Source: Mycobacterium sp. (lineage in GTDB: Bacteria; Actinomycetota; Actinomycetes; Mycobacteriales; Mycobacteriaceae). From it: DNA of 64,000 nucleotides. Positions 7,205-16,666 of this stretch are shown piece by piece; position 1 is the stretch's first letter, and the number at the start of each line of letters is the position of its first letter. The DNA lies in assembly GCA_016197405.1 (NCBI GenBank), contig JACPVR010000030.1, positions 1 through 64,000 on the forward strand, written 5' to 3'. The notes under the pieces were generated by a model. That model was not told where the DNA came from and searched no databases. It saw nothing but the letters and a program-made list of their open reading frames with translations. A program made the position numbers and the translations under genes.

Positions 7205-8355
7205 CACCCGAAGTCTGGAACACCCCCGAACGTGAGGCGCTGCGCAAGACGGTCCGCGGTTTCGTCGAGCGCGAGGTGCTGCCGCATATCGAGGACTGGG
7301 AGCGGGTCGGCGAACTCCCCCGCGACCTGCACCGTTCTGCCGCCGCGGCCGGCCTGCTCGGGGCGAACTTCCCCGAATCGGTCGGCGGGGGCGGGGGTGA
7401 CAGTGCCGACGCGCTGATCATCTGCGAGCAGATGCACGAATCCGGTTCCCCCGGCGGCGTTTTCGCATCACTGTTCACCTGCGGTATCGCCGTCCCGCAT
7501 ATGGTGGCCTCCGGCGACCCGCACCTGATCGAGCGTTTCGTGCGGCCCACCCTGCACGGTGAGAAGATCGGCGCACTGGCCATCACCGAACCCGGCGGCG
7601 GCTCGGATGTCGGCCATCTGAACACCCGGGCGGATCGCGACGGTGACCACTACGTCGTCAACGGGGCCAAGACCTACATCACCTCCGGCGTGCGCGCCGA
7701 CTTCGTCGTCACCGCGGTGCGCACCGGTGGCCCCGGCGCCGCAGGCGTCTCGTTACTGGTGATCGAGAAAGGCACACCGGGTTTCGAGGTGACCCGAAAG
7801 CTCGACAAGATGGGCTGGCGGTCCTCGGACACCGCAGAGTTGTCCTTCGTCGACGCCCGGGTGCCGGCCGCCAACCTGGTGGGGGCCGAGAACAGCGGCT
7901 TCTTCCAGATCGCCCAGGCCTTCGTCTCGGAGCGGATCGCCCTTGCCGCACAGGCATATTCCAGCGCCCAGCGCTGCCTCGACATCACGGTGCAGTGGTG
8001 CCGCGACCGCGAGACATTCGGCCGCCCGCTGATCTCACGGCAAGCCGTGCAGAACACCCTGGCCGAGATGGCCCGGCGCATCGACATCGCCCGGGTCTAC
8101 AGCAGGTATGTCGTGCAACGGCAGTTGGCCGGCGACCCGAACCTGATCGCCGAGGTCTGCTTCGCCAAGAACACCGCCGTCGAAGCCGGCGAATGGGTGG
8201 CCCACCAAGCGGTGCAGTTGTTCGGCGGAATGGGCTACATGGCCGAATCCGAGGTCGAACGTCAGTACCGCGACATGAGAATCCTGGGGATCGGCGGCGG
8301 AACCACCGAAATCCTCACCGGACTGGCCGCCAAGACACTTGGATATCAAGCATGA
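7201..8355 (+). CDS. fadE13: Acyl-CoA dehydrogenase FadE13
   Basis: A 384-residue FAD-dependent acyl-CoA dehydrogenase with the usual N-terminal helical, middle beta (ALAITEPGGGSDVG, residues 125-138) and C-terminal helical domains. At the position of the medium-chain enzyme's catalytic Glu this protein has Gly (GIGGGTTEIL). Instead Glu244 (SERIALAAQ) aligns with the base of isovaleryl-CoA dehydrogenase. That points to branched-chain substrates and fits the leucine/terpenoid-like operon. The ATG overlaps the upstream stop (ATGA). Orthologue position matches Rv0975c. Confidence 0.9.
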   Translation: MTPEVWNTPEREALRKTVRGFVEREVLPHIEDWERVGELPRDLHRSAAAAGLLGANFPESVGGGGGDSADALIICEQMHESGSPGGVFASLFTCGIAVPHMVASGDPHLIERFVRPTLHGEKIGALAITEPGGGSDVGHLNTRADRDGDHYVVNGAKTYITSGVRADFVVTAVRTGGPGAAGVSLLVIEKGTPGFEVTRKLDKMGWRSSDTAELSFVDARVPAANLVGAENSGFFQIAQAFVSERIALAAQAYSSAQRCLDITVQWCRDRETFGRPLISRQAVQNTLAEMARRIDIARVYSRYVVQRQLAGDPNLIAEVCFAKNTAVEAGEWVAHQAVQLFGGMGYMAESEVERQYRDMRILGIGGGTTEILTGLAAKTLGYQA

Positions 8356-8416
8356 TTCAGCGCCCCCACACTCGTATCTCCGAGTCCCCCGCACTCTGCG
8401 TCGTCGGGCGGCCGGC

Positions 8417-10012
8417 ATGACAGTGCTCACGTCGACCCTGCAGCCGACATCGGCCGCCTACACCGAGGCGGCGACGGCGGCACTGGTCAAACTGGCCGAG
8501 ATCGAGACCGAGATGGCCAAGGCACTGGCCGGCGGCGGGCAGAAGTACGTCGAGCGCCACCACGCCCGGGGCAAGCTCACCGCCCGTGAACGCATCGAGG
8601 CACTCGTCGACCCCGACTCACCGTTCCTGGAGCTCTGCCCGCTCGCCGCGTACGGCAGCAACTACCAGGTGGGCGCCAGTGTGATCATCGGGATCGGCTC
8701 CGTCGAGGGCGTCGAGTGCATGATCATCGCCAACGACCCCACCGTCAAGGGTGGTACCAGCAATCCGTGGAGCGTGCGAAAGGGTTTCCGCGCCAACCAG
8801 ATCGCGTTGGAGAATCGGCTGCCGGTGCTGTACCTGGTGGAATCCGGCGGTGCCGACCTGACCACCCAGAAGGACATCTTCATCCCCGGCGGGCGCCAGT
8901 TCCGCGATCTCACCCGACTCTCGGCCGCCGGCATCCCGACCATTGCACTGGTGTTCGGCAACTCCACCGCGGGCGGGGCCTACATCCCCGGCATGTCCGA
9001 TCACATCGTGATGATCAAGGACCGTTCCAAGGTGTTCCTGGCCGGCCCGCCGCTGGTCAAGATGGCCACCGGTGAGGAATCCGACGACGAATCACTCGGC
9101 GGCGCCGAAATGCACGCCCGCACTTCAGGTCTGGCCGACTACTTCGCCGTCGACGAACTCGACGCGCTGCGCATCGGCCGACGGATCGTGGCACGGCTGA
9201 ACTGGCGCAAACAGGGCCCGGCGCCGCATCCGGTGACCGAACCGCGCTACGACGCCGAAGAACTGATCGGCATCGTGCCGCCGGACCTGCGGATCCCGTT
9301 CGATCCGCGCGAGGTCATCGCCCGTATCGTCGACGATTCCGATTTCGACGAGTTCAAACCGCTCTACGGCGGCTCACTGGTGACCGGGTGGGCCAACCTG
9401 CACGGTTACCCGATCGGCATCCTGGCCAACGCCCGCGGTGTGCTGTTCAGCGCGGAATCGCAGAAGGCCACTCAGTTCATCCAGCTGGCGAATCGCTCCG
9501 ACACGCCACTGTTGTTCCTACACAACACCACCGGATACATGGTCGGCAAAGCTTACGAGGAAGGCGGGATGATCAAACACGGCTCGATGATGATCAACGC
9601 CGTCTCCAACTCGACCGTGCCGCACATCTCCCTGCTGATCGGCGCCTCCTACGGCGCCGGGCATTACGGCATGTGCGGCCGGGCCTACGACCCCCGATTC
9701 CTGTTCGCGTGGCCGACCTCGAAGTCCGCGGTGATGGGCGGGGCGCAACTGGCCGGGGTGCTCTCGATCGTCAACCGCGCGGCGACCGAGGCGCGTGGCC
9801 AGCAATTCGACGAGGCCGCCGACTCCGCGCTGCGCGCCGCCATCGAAGGGCAGATCGAAGCGGAGTCGCTGCCGATGGTGCTGTCCGGGATGCTCTACGA
9901 CGACGGCGTCATCGATCCTCGTGACACCCGCACCGTGCTGGGAATGTGCCTGTCCGCCATCGCCAACGGGCCGATCGAGGGGACGTCGAACTTCGGCGTC
10001 TTCCGGATGTGA
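8417..10012 (+). CDS. accD2: Acyl-CoA carboxylase beta subunit (carboxyltransferase) AccD2
   Basis: A 531-residue carboxyltransferase that moves CO2 from biotin to an acyl-CoA. Both crotonase-fold halves are present: the N-terminal half has VESGGADL and STAGGAYIPGMSD, and the C-terminal half has HNTTGYMVG and GASYGAGHYGMCGRAYDPRF. It most resembles methylcrotonyl/geranyl-CoA carboxylase beta subunits and Rv0974c. ATG 8417 gives a length close to known AccD2; an in-frame ATG at 8339 would overlap fadE13 and is less likely. It pairs with accA2 immediately downstream. The true substrate is unproven. Confidence 0.9.
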   Translation: MTVLTSTLQPTSAAYTEAATAALVKLAEIETEMAKALAGGGQKYVERHHARGKLTARERIEALVDPDSPFLELCPLAAYGSNYQVGASVIIGIGSVEGVECMIIANDPTVKGGTSNPWSVRKGFRANQIALENRLPVLYLVESGGADLTTQKDIFIPGGRQFRDLTRLSAAGIPTIALVFGNSTAGGAYIPGMSDHIVMIKDRSKVFLAGPPLVKMATGEESDDESLGGAEMHARTSGLADYFAVDELDALRIGRRIVARLNWRKQGPAPHPVTEPRYDAEELIGIVPPDLRIPFDPREVIARIVDDSDFDEFKPLYGGSLVTGWANLHGYPIGILANARGVLFSAESQKATQFIQLANRSDTPLLFLHNTTGYMVGKAYEEGGMIKHGSMMINAVSNSTVPHISLLIGASYGAGHYGMCGRAYDPRFLFAWPTSKSAVMGGAQLAGVLSIVNRAATEARGQQFDEAADSALRAAIEGQIEAESLPMVLSGMLYDDGVIDPRDTRTVLGMCLSAIANGPIEGTSNFGVFRM

Positions 10013-10022
10013 GGGGCAGGCC

Positions 10023-12005
10023 ATGATCACCCGTGTACTGGTCGCCAACCGCGGTGAGATCGCCCGCCGGGTTTTCGCCACCTGCCGCCGGCTGGGCCTG
10101 GGCACCGTCGCCGTCTACACCGACCCCGACGCGGGTGCCCCGCACGTCGCCGAGGCCGATCTCCGGGTCCGGTTGGCCGATCTGAACGGCTATCTGGACA
10201 TCGACGCGATCCTGACCGCGGCCGCGGCCGCCGGTGCCGATGCCATCCACCCCGGCTACGGGTTCCTTTCGGAGAACGCCGATTTCGCCACCGCCGTGGC
10301 GGATGCCGGGCTGACCTGGATCGGACCGCCCGCGGCCGCAGTACGTGCGATGGGCTCGAAGATCGAATCCAAGAAGATGATGGCCGCTGCCGGGGTCCCG
10401 GTGCTCGACGAGCTCGACCCGGAGACCGTCACCGCCGATCAGCTGCCCGTCCTGGTGAAGGCCTCGGCAGGTGGCGGCGGTCGCGGTATGCGGGTGGTCA
10501 CCACGCTGGCCGAGCTTGCCGGGCAGGTCGAGGCCGCCCGCCGTGAGGCCGGCAAGGCATTCGGTGACCCGACGGTGTTCTGCGAGCGCTATCTGCCCAC
10601 CGGACATCACGTCGAGGTGCAGATCATGGCCGACACCCACGGCACGGTCTGGGCCGTCGGTGAACGGGAATGCTCCATCCAGCGACGCCACCAGAAGATC
10701 ATCGAGGAAGCACCGTCCCCACTGGTCGAACGCACCCCCGGTATGCGGGACAAGCTTTTCCGAGCCGCGCGACTGGCCGCCCAGGCGATCGACTACACCG
10801 GCGCCGGGACCGTCGAGTTCCTGGCCGACGAGTCCGGTGCGTTCTTCTTCCTGGAGATGAACACCCGCCTTCAGGTGGAACACCCCGTCACCGAAGCCAC
10901 CACGGGAACCGATTTGGTCGAGCTGCAGTTGCAGGTGGCCGACGGGCTGGCACTGCCGCCCGAGCCACCGGCCACACGCGGTCATTCCATCGAGGCCAGG
11001 CTCTACGCCGAGGACCCGGCCAAGGGCTGGCAGCCCCAGGCCGGCACCGTGTCGCACTTCGCGGTACCTACCGCGACAACGGAATTCACCGGTGGCGGGA
11101 GTTCGGGGATCCGGCTGGACTCGGGCATCGTCGACGGATCGGTGGTGTCCATCCATTACGACCCCATGCTGGCCAAGGTCATCTCCTACGCGCCGACCCG
11201 CAGGCAGTCCGGCGCGCTGCTGGCCGACGCCCTGGCGCGCACCCGGTTGCACGGTGTGCGCACCAACCGCGACCTGCTGGTCAATGTGTTGCGGCATCAG
11301 GCATTCGTCGACGGCGCCACCGACACCGCCTTCTTCGAGACCCACGGGCTGGCGGTACTGGCCGCGTCGCTGACCGACGACGCCATGCTGCGCTTGTCAG
11401 CGATCGCCGCAGCGCTCGCCGATGCAGCGCACAACCGCTCGACGGCAACCGTGTTCCCCGGCATCCGCAGCGGCTGGCGCAACCTACCGTCGGCAACCCA
11501 GGTCAAGACCTACCGGGGCGCCGACGGTGCCGAGCACCGGGTCGAATACCGCTACCGCCGGGACGGTCTGCTGCTGCCCGGCGACGACGGTGTGCGGCTG
11601 ATCTCGGCGACGCCGACACAGGTCGTACTGGCGACCGCCGGGGCGGCCGAAACCCCCTTCGCCATAAGCCGATACGGTGAAACACGGTTTGTGGACTCCT
11701 CCACCGGCGGCGTCGAGCTCACCGTGGTGCCACGTTTCCCCGAACCCGGTTCGCAGGTCCAGGAGGGGTCGCTGTTGGCGCCCATGCCGGGTCTGGTGAT
11801 CCGGGTCGGCGCCCAGCTCGGCGAGGCCGTCACCGCGGGCCAGCCGCTGGTCTGGCTGGAAGCCATGAAGATGGAGCACACCATCGCCGCGCCGGCCGCC
11901 GGTGTGCTCACCGAACTCAACGTCACCGCGGGCCAGCAGGTCGAAGTCGGTGCCGTCCTCGCCCGTGTCGAGAACCAAGCCCAACAGAACGGAACTGCGT
12001 CATGA
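10023..12005 (+). CDS. accA2: Acyl-CoA carboxylase alpha subunit (biotin carboxylase plus carrier) AccA2
   Basis: A 660-residue protein with an ATP-grasp biotin carboxylase domain (about 1-450, KASAGGGGRGM and MNTRLQVEHPVTE) and a C-terminal biotinyl domain. Lys616 in EAMKMEH is the biotin attachment site. It carboxylates biotin and hands CO2 to AccD2, encoded ten bases upstream. A linker of about 130 residues carries the subunit-contact region, as in methylcrotonyl-CoA carboxylase. Its stop overlaps the fadE12 start (ATGA). Matches Rv0973c in position and architecture. Confidence 0.92.
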   Translation: MITRVLVANRGEIARRVFATCRRLGLGTVAVYTDPDAGAPHVAEADLRVRLADLNGYLDIDAILTAAAAAGADAIHPGYGFLSENADFATAVADAGLTWIGPPAAAVRAMGSKIESKKMMAAAGVPVLDELDPETVTADQLPVLVKASAGGGGRGMRVVTTLAELAGQVEAARREAGKAFGDPTVFCERYLPTGHHVEVQIMADTHGTVWAVGERECSIQRRHQKIIEEAPSPLVERTPGMRDKLFRAARLAAQAIDYTGAGTVEFLADESGAFFFLEMNTRLQVEHPVTEATTGTDLVELQLQVADGLALPPEPPATRGHSIEARLYAEDPAKGWQPQAGTVSHFAVPTATTEFTGGGSSGIRLDSGIVDGSVVSIHYDPMLAKVISYAPTRRQSGALLADALARTRLHGVRTNRDLLVNVLRHQAFVDGATDTAFFETHGLAVLAASLTDDAMLRLSAIAAALADAAHNRSTATVFPGIRSGWRNLPSATQVKTYRGADGAEHRVEYRYRRDGLLLPGDDGVRLISATPTQVVLATAGAAETPFAISRYGETRFVDSSTGGVELTVVPRFPEPGSQVQEGSLLAPMPGLVIRVGAQLGEAVTAGQPLVWLEAMKMEHTIAAPAAGVLTELNVTAGQQVEVGAVLARVENQAQQNGTAS

Positions 12006-13168
12006 CCGAAAACGGCTTCATCGAGAATGAGGAACGGCGCGCACTGCGCAAGGCGGTGGCCGCCATGGCCGCCAACTACGGCCAGGATTACTACCTGGAG
12101 AAGGCCCGCGCCGGCGAGCACACCACCGAACTGTGGAACGAAGCCGGCAAGCTCGGCTTCATCGGCGTCAACCTGCCCGAGGAATACGGCGGCGGCGGGG
12201 CCGGGATGTACGAGCTGAGCCTGGTGATGGAGGAGATGTCGGCGGCCGGTGCGGCCCTGCTGATGATGGTGGTCTCCCCCGCCATCAACGGCACCATCAT
12301 CGCCAAGTTCGGCACCGAGGAACAGAAGAAACGCTGGATCCCCGGTATCGCCGACGGCTCGATCACCATGGCGTTCGCCATCACCGAACCCGACGCGGGT
12401 TCCAACTCCCACAAGATCACCACCACCGCGCGCCGCGACGGCAGCGACTGGATCCTGTCGGGCCAGAAGGTCTACATCTCCGGTGTCGATCAGGCCCAGG
12501 CCGTGCTGGTGGTCGGGCGGATGGAAGACCACAAGACCGGCAACCTGAAACCCGCCCTGTTCGTGGTGCCGACCGACACCCCCGGATTCAGCTTCACCAA
12601 GATCCCGATGGAGATCGTCAGCCCGGAATTCCAGTTCCAGGTCTTCCTCGACGAGGTTCGGTTGCCCGCCGATGCGCTGGTGGGTTCCGAGGACGCCGCC
12701 ATCGCGCAGCTCTTCGCGGGCCTGAATCCGGAACGGATCATGGGCGCGGCCAGCGCCGTCGGGATGGGCCGGTTCGCCATCAACAAGGCCACCGACTACG
12801 TCAAGACCCGGCAGGTCTGGAAGACCCCGATCGGCGCGCACCAGGGCATCTCGCATCCGCTGGCGCAGAACCATATCGAGGTCGAACTGGCCAAGCTGAT
12901 GATGCAGAAGGCCGCGACGCTCTATGACAGCGGCGACGACTTCGGCGCCGCCGAAGCCGCGAACATGGCCAAGTACGCCGCGGGCGAGGCATCGGTGCGC
13001 GCCGTCGACCAGGCCGTCCAGTCGCTCGGCGGTAACGGTCTGACCAAGGAGTACGGCATCGCCTCGGTGCTCACCGCGTCGCGGCTGGCCCGCATCGCCC
13101 CGGTCTCCCGAGAGATGATCCTCAACTTCGTGGCGCAGACCTCCCTCGGCCTACCCCGCTCGTACTGA
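12002..13168 (+). CDS. fadE12: Acyl-CoA dehydrogenase FadE12
   Basis: A 388-residue acyl-CoA dehydrogenase with the MAFAITEPDAGSNS flavin/substrate stretch (residues 123-136) and the C-terminal SLGGNGLTKEYG region. No Glu occupies the medium-chain catalytic position; Glu244 in NPERIMGAAS aligns with the isovaleryl-CoA dehydrogenase base, as in the operon's other dehydrogenase. Both starts and stops overlap neighbours (ATGA upstream, TGATG downstream), so it is translated as part of the operon. Position matches Rv0972c. Confidence 0.9.
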   Translation: MTENGFIENEERRALRKAVAAMAANYGQDYYLEKARAGEHTTELWNEAGKLGFIGVNLPEEYGGGGAGMYELSLVMEEMSAAGAALLMMVVSPAINGTIIAKFGTEEQKKRWIPGIADGSITMAFAITEPDAGSNSHKITTTARRDGSDWILSGQKVYISGVDQAQAVLVVGRMEDHKTGNLKPALFVVPTDTPGFSFTKIPMEIVSPEFQFQVFLDEVRLPADALVGSEDAAIAQLFAGLNPERIMGAASAVGMGRFAINKATDYVKTRQVWKTPIGAHQGISHPLAQNHIEVELAKLMMQKAATLYDSGDDFGAAEAANMAKYAAGEASVRAVDQAVQSLGGNGLTKEYGIASVLTASRLARIAPVSREMILNFVAQTSLGLPRSY

Positions 13169-13968
13169 TGGATGCGCCTCTCGTCGACTACCGGGTGGAC
13201 GGCCGCGCCGCGCACCTGACGCTGAACTCACCGCACAACCGCAACGCGCTGTCGACGGCGTTGGTGACGCAGCTTCATGAGGGGCTGCGCTCGGCGGTCG
13301 CCGATCCACGGGTCCGGATGGTGGTGCTGGGCCACACCGGCGGCACCTTCTGCGCCGGTGCCGATCTGTCCGAGGCCACCGACGCCGGACCGCAGGATGC
13401 CGCGGCGGCGCGGGCGCGTGAGATGACGACACTGCTGCGCGCGATCGTGCAATGCCCGCTGCCGGTGATCGGTGTGGTCGACGGACATGTCCGCGCCGGC
13501 GGCATGGGCCTGGTCGGCGCGTGCGACATCGTCGTGGCCGGACCGAAGAGCACCTTCGCCCTGACCGAGGCCCGCATCGGTGTCGCGCCGGCCATCATCT
13601 CGCTGACCCTGCTGCCGAAGATGACCGCGCGCGCCGCGGGACGCTATTTCCTCACCGGTGAGACGCTGACCGCCGCGCACGCCGCCGATATCGGCCTGGT
13701 GACCGTTGCCGTCTCGGCCGCCTCGGACATGGCGAGCACCGTGGCCGACCTCGTCACCGCGCTGGGCAAAGGTTCGCCACAGGGGTTGGCGGCATCGAAG
13801 GCGCTGACCACGGCCTCGATCCTGCGAGCCTTCGATGCCGACGCCGAGGATCTCACCGTGGCGTCGGCGCGGTTGTTCACCTCGGACGAAGCGCGCGAAG
13901 GAATGCTCGCCTTTTTGCAGAAGCGGCCACCGGAGTGGGCGAAATCGGCCGACGAACCTGAGGAATGA
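13168..13968 (+). CDS. echA7: Enoyl-CoA hydratase/isomerase family protein EchA7
   Basis: A 266-residue crotonase-fold protein, probably hydrating the unsaturated product of the carboxylase or dehydrogenases. The oxyanion loop (CAGADLSEA, 62-70) is intact. The second catalytic acid is present as Glu134 (TEARIG), but the first, usually Glu in GGGCE, is Gly114 (GGMGL), so chemistry may differ from classical hydratases. Last gene of the operon, overlapping fadE12 by one base. Matches Rv0971c in position. Confidence 0.85.
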   Translation: MDAPLVDYRVDGRAAHLTLNSPHNRNALSTALVTQLHEGLRSAVADPRVRMVVLGHTGGTFCAGADLSEATDAGPQDAAAARAREMTTLLRAIVQCPLPVIGVVDGHVRAGGMGLVGACDIVVAGPKSTFALTEARIGVAPAIISLTLLPKMTARAAGRYFLTGETLTAAHAADIGLVTVAVSAASDMASTVADLVTALGKGSPQGLAASKALTTASILRAFDADAEDLTVASARLFTSDEAREGMLAFLQKRPPEWAKSADEPEE

Positions 13969-14015
13969 CACGCTTACCTTTGCGAAGGACAGCGATCGTC
14001 GTAGGCTCGTGGGCG

Positions 14016-14636
14016 ATGAGCGAATCAGTGCAGCGGGACTCATCGCTTCGAGCCGCCGATACCGACCGGATACAGACCGCGCAGCTGCTGACAGACGCCG
14101 CCGCGCAGGGTCACTTGAACCTGCCGGAATACGAGCACCGACTGGCGCAGGCCTATGCCGCGAAGACCTACGGGGAGCTCAACGCCCTGTCCGCCGACCT
14201 TCCCGGTATCGCCAACACCCGTCGTGGCGCCTGCAAACCCGCGCCGTCGACGGTGCTGCTGGCGATCCTGTCCGGTTTCGAACGCCGGGGCCGCTGGAAC
14301 GTACCGCGCAAACTCACCACATTCACCCTCTTCGGCGGCGGCGTCGTCGACTTGCGCTACGCCGACTTCACCTCGGCTGACGTCGTCATCAACGCGTACT
14401 CGATCATGGGGGGCCAGACGATCCTGTTGCCGCCCGAGGTCAACGTGGCGATCAAGGGTGTCGGGGTGATGGGCGGCTTCGACCACGGTATCGACCTCAT
14501 CGGCACACCCGGCGCCCCGAACATCACCATCAAGGGTTTCGCCCTGTGGGGCGGTGTCGGCATCAAGCGCAAGAAGCGCCGCCCACACGCCGGCGAGGAT
14601 TCACCGGAGTCCGGTCCGGCGCAACTGCCGATCTGA
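14016..14636 (+). CDS. DUF1707 domain protein with LiaF-like C-terminus
   Basis: A 206-residue protein. Residues about 12-62 form a DUF1707 domain (LRAADTDRIQTAQLL, EYEHRLAQAYAAKTYGEL), a short SHOCT-like helical segment common in actinobacteria. The rest (about 95-190) is a beta-solenoid-like region similar to the C-terminus of LiaF envelope-stress proteins, with GGG and GVGVMGGF repeats. No membrane segment or signal peptide is clear. ATG 14016 is preferred because the DUF1707 motif follows closely. It resembles Rv0966c. Function unknown. It converges on the VWA gene with two bases between stops. Confidence 0.75.
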   Translation: MSESVQRDSSLRAADTDRIQTAQLLTDAAAQGHLNLPEYEHRLAQAYAAKTYGELNALSADLPGIANTRRGACKPAPSTVLLAILSGFERRGRWNVPRKLTTFTLFGGGVVDLRYADFTSADVVINAYSIMGGQTILLPPEVNVAIKGVGVMGGFDHGIDLIGTPGAPNITIKGFALWGGVGIKRKKRRPHAGEDSPESGPAQLPI

Positions 14637-14638
14637 AT

Positions 14639-16609
14639 TCAGCGACGCCGGCGCGAACGCAGATAGTCTCCCACCACCGCGGCGCCCAGGCCGTCCAGAT
14701 CGGGTTCGATGACCCGGCCCTCCACGCGGCGTGCCACCTGATCGATGAAGCGGGCCAGCCCAGGATCGCTGCCCAGCCGGAAGATGGTGACCTGCGCGCC
14801 CAGCCGGGCGATCTCGTCGAAACCCTTCACGGTGTTGGCGATGGTGCGCGGATGCGGCGGGTAGCCGAAAAATACCTCGGCCCCGTCACCGCCGTAGTCC
14901 TCCAGGTGTGCCGTCGGCTCACCGTCGGTCACCACCAGCACCACCGGCTGCGCGTTGGGATGGCGGCGCAGGTGCCGGGAGGCCAGCGCCAGCGCGTGAT
15001 GCAGATTGGTGCCCTGCTCGTACACGCCTTCCAGACCGGTCAGCTCGGCGGCGGTCACCGTGCGCGCATAGCGTCCGAAGGCGATGATCTGCAAGGCATC
15101 CGACCGGAACCGGGTACTGATCAGATGGTTGAGCGCGAGCGCGGTGCGTTTCATCGGCAGCCACCGGTTCTCCATGACCATCGAGAACGACGTGTCCACC
15201 AGCAGCGCGACCACCGACTGTGTGCGGGTCTCGGTCTCCGATATCTCGACGTCCTCAACGGTGATCTTGATGTTGGAGCCCGGCAGCTCTGATGGGTTCC
15301 CCGCCTCACGCAGTACGGCGTTGGTCAGAGTCCGGGTGACATTCCACGGCTCGGTGTCGCCGAACGCCCACGGCCTGGTCGCACCGGTCAGCTCACCCGC
15401 CGCACCGGCACGGCGGGTCTCCCGCTCACCGTGGCGACCCGAAAGTTGCTGTGCCACATCGCGTAACGCGGCCTGTCCGAGCTGGCGCATCGCCTTGGGC
15501 GACAATCGCCACGACCCGTCGGAGCTGCGATCCAGGAAACCCTGGTTCATCAGTGCACGTTCCAGCTCGGCAAGAGTGCGGGCGTTTACGGCCGCTTCGT
15601 CACCGAGTTGGCGGGCCAGCATGTCGAGGTCGACATCGTCCATGCTGGCGCCCGCGTAGCTCTGCGACAGCTGCTCGGCAAGCTGCTCGAGTTCACCGAT
15701 ATCGGCCAGCGCCTGCGCACCCTCGCCCATGCCCATCGGGTCGTCGCCGGAGAAACGCTGCGACCCGTCCCAATCCTCACCGGGCCGCGCGGACTGCAGG
15801 TGCGAATCGAGCCGGTTGAGCTGGTTCATCAACGACGGCGATCCGAATGCCTGCTGCGCCAACGCATCCAGTTCGGCACGCTGCTGCTCGGACAGGCTGT
15901 TGCGGAATCGCTGGGCGGCCGCCGATCGTTTGGCCAGCGAGTCCAGCAATTCCTCGACATTGCGCGGGTTCTCCGGGAAGAACTCACCGTGCTTGGCCAT
16001 GAAGTCGTCGAAGTCTTGTTGCGAGTCCTCGCCTTTGGCATGTTTGTCCAGCAGACCGTTGAGGTCGTCGAGCATATCGGTGACGCGCTGGCGATCCTCG
16101 TCCGTGGCGTTCTGCAGCGCCTCCTTCATCCCGGCGAAACGCTGGTCCAGCATCTCGCGGCCCATCAGATCCTTGATCTGCTGGTATTTCTCGCGCGCCT
16201 CGTCGGAGCGCCAGTCGTATTCGGCGAGTTCGGAGACGGCCTTGGCCGGTGACGCCGGCAGCGCTTCCAGCTGCAGTTCACCGAACCGGGCGTCATCGTC
16301 GAGTGCGCGCGCCAGTTCCTTGCGCTCGGCCAGCACGGCCTCGTCGAGCAGCTTCTTGATCTCCTGCAGTGTTCCGTCGAGATTGTTGCGCTGCAACAGT
16401 TCCCGGCGTCTGCGGTTGGCTTCGGCGGCCAGCTTGTCGGCACCGGTCATGCTGGCCGTGCCACGGCGCAACATCTCCTGCAGGGCGCGCCGGGGCGACG
16501 CGCCCTCCATGACGTCCTCGCCGATCTGCTCGAGCGCTTCGCGCAGGTCGACCGGCGGGGCCAGCGGATCCGGGCCGCCGGTGTATCGGGAGTACCGCGC
16601 CTGTTTCAT
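14639..16609 (-). CDS. VWA-domain protein, partner of the MoxR ATPase
   Basis: A 656-residue cytoplasmic protein with a C-terminal von Willebrand A domain. Its metal-binding motif DTSFSM is followed by a conserved Thr (EQGTNLHHAL) and Asp (VTDGEPT). The long N-terminal part (1-440) is charged and helical, with a likely coiled coil. The AAA ATPase gene lies 57 bases upstream on the same strand. MoxR ATPases with VWA partners act as chaperone pairs resembling magnesium/cobalt chelatase subunits I and D. Corresponds to Rv0959. Start ATG 16609 follows AGGAGTG. Confidence 0.8.
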   Translation of the reverse strand: MKQARYSRYTGGPDPLAPPVDLREALEQIGEDVMEGASPRRALQEMLRRGTASMTGADKLAAEANRRRRELLQRNNLDGTLQEIKKLLDEAVLAERKELARALDDDARFGELQLEALPASPAKAVSELAEYDWRSDEAREKYQQIKDLMGREMLDQRFAGMKEALQNATDEDRQRVTDMLDDLNGLLDKHAKGEDSQQDFDDFMAKHGEFFPENPRNVEELLDSLAKRSAAAQRFRNSLSEQQRAELDALAQQAFGSPSLMNQLNRLDSHLQSARPGEDWDGSQRFSGDDPMGMGEGAQALADIGELEQLAEQLSQSYAGASMDDVDLDMLARQLGDEAAVNARTLAELERALMNQGFLDRSSDGSWRLSPKAMRQLGQAALRDVAQQLSGRHGERETRRAGAAGELTGATRPWAFGDTEPWNVTRTLTNAVLREAGNPSELPGSNIKITVEDVEISETETRTQSVVALLVDTSFSMVMENRWLPMKRTALALNHLISTRFRSDALQIIAFGRYARTVTAAELTGLEGVYEQGTNLHHALALASRHLRRHPNAQPVVLVVTDGEPTAHLEDYGGDGAEVFFGYPPHPRTIANTVKGFDEIARLGAQVTIFRLGSDPGLARFIDQVARRVEGRVIEPDLDGLGAAVVGDYLRSRRRR

Positions 16610-16666
16610 CTACCGCACTCCTCATCGCAGCTCGTCCCTCGCCGCTTGATCGTCGTCCGGAAGTGT

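Noticed and set aside
9909..11345. Minus-strand frame of 478 codons opposite accA2
   Set aside because: Shadow of the biotin carboxylase gene; no similarity to any known protein family.
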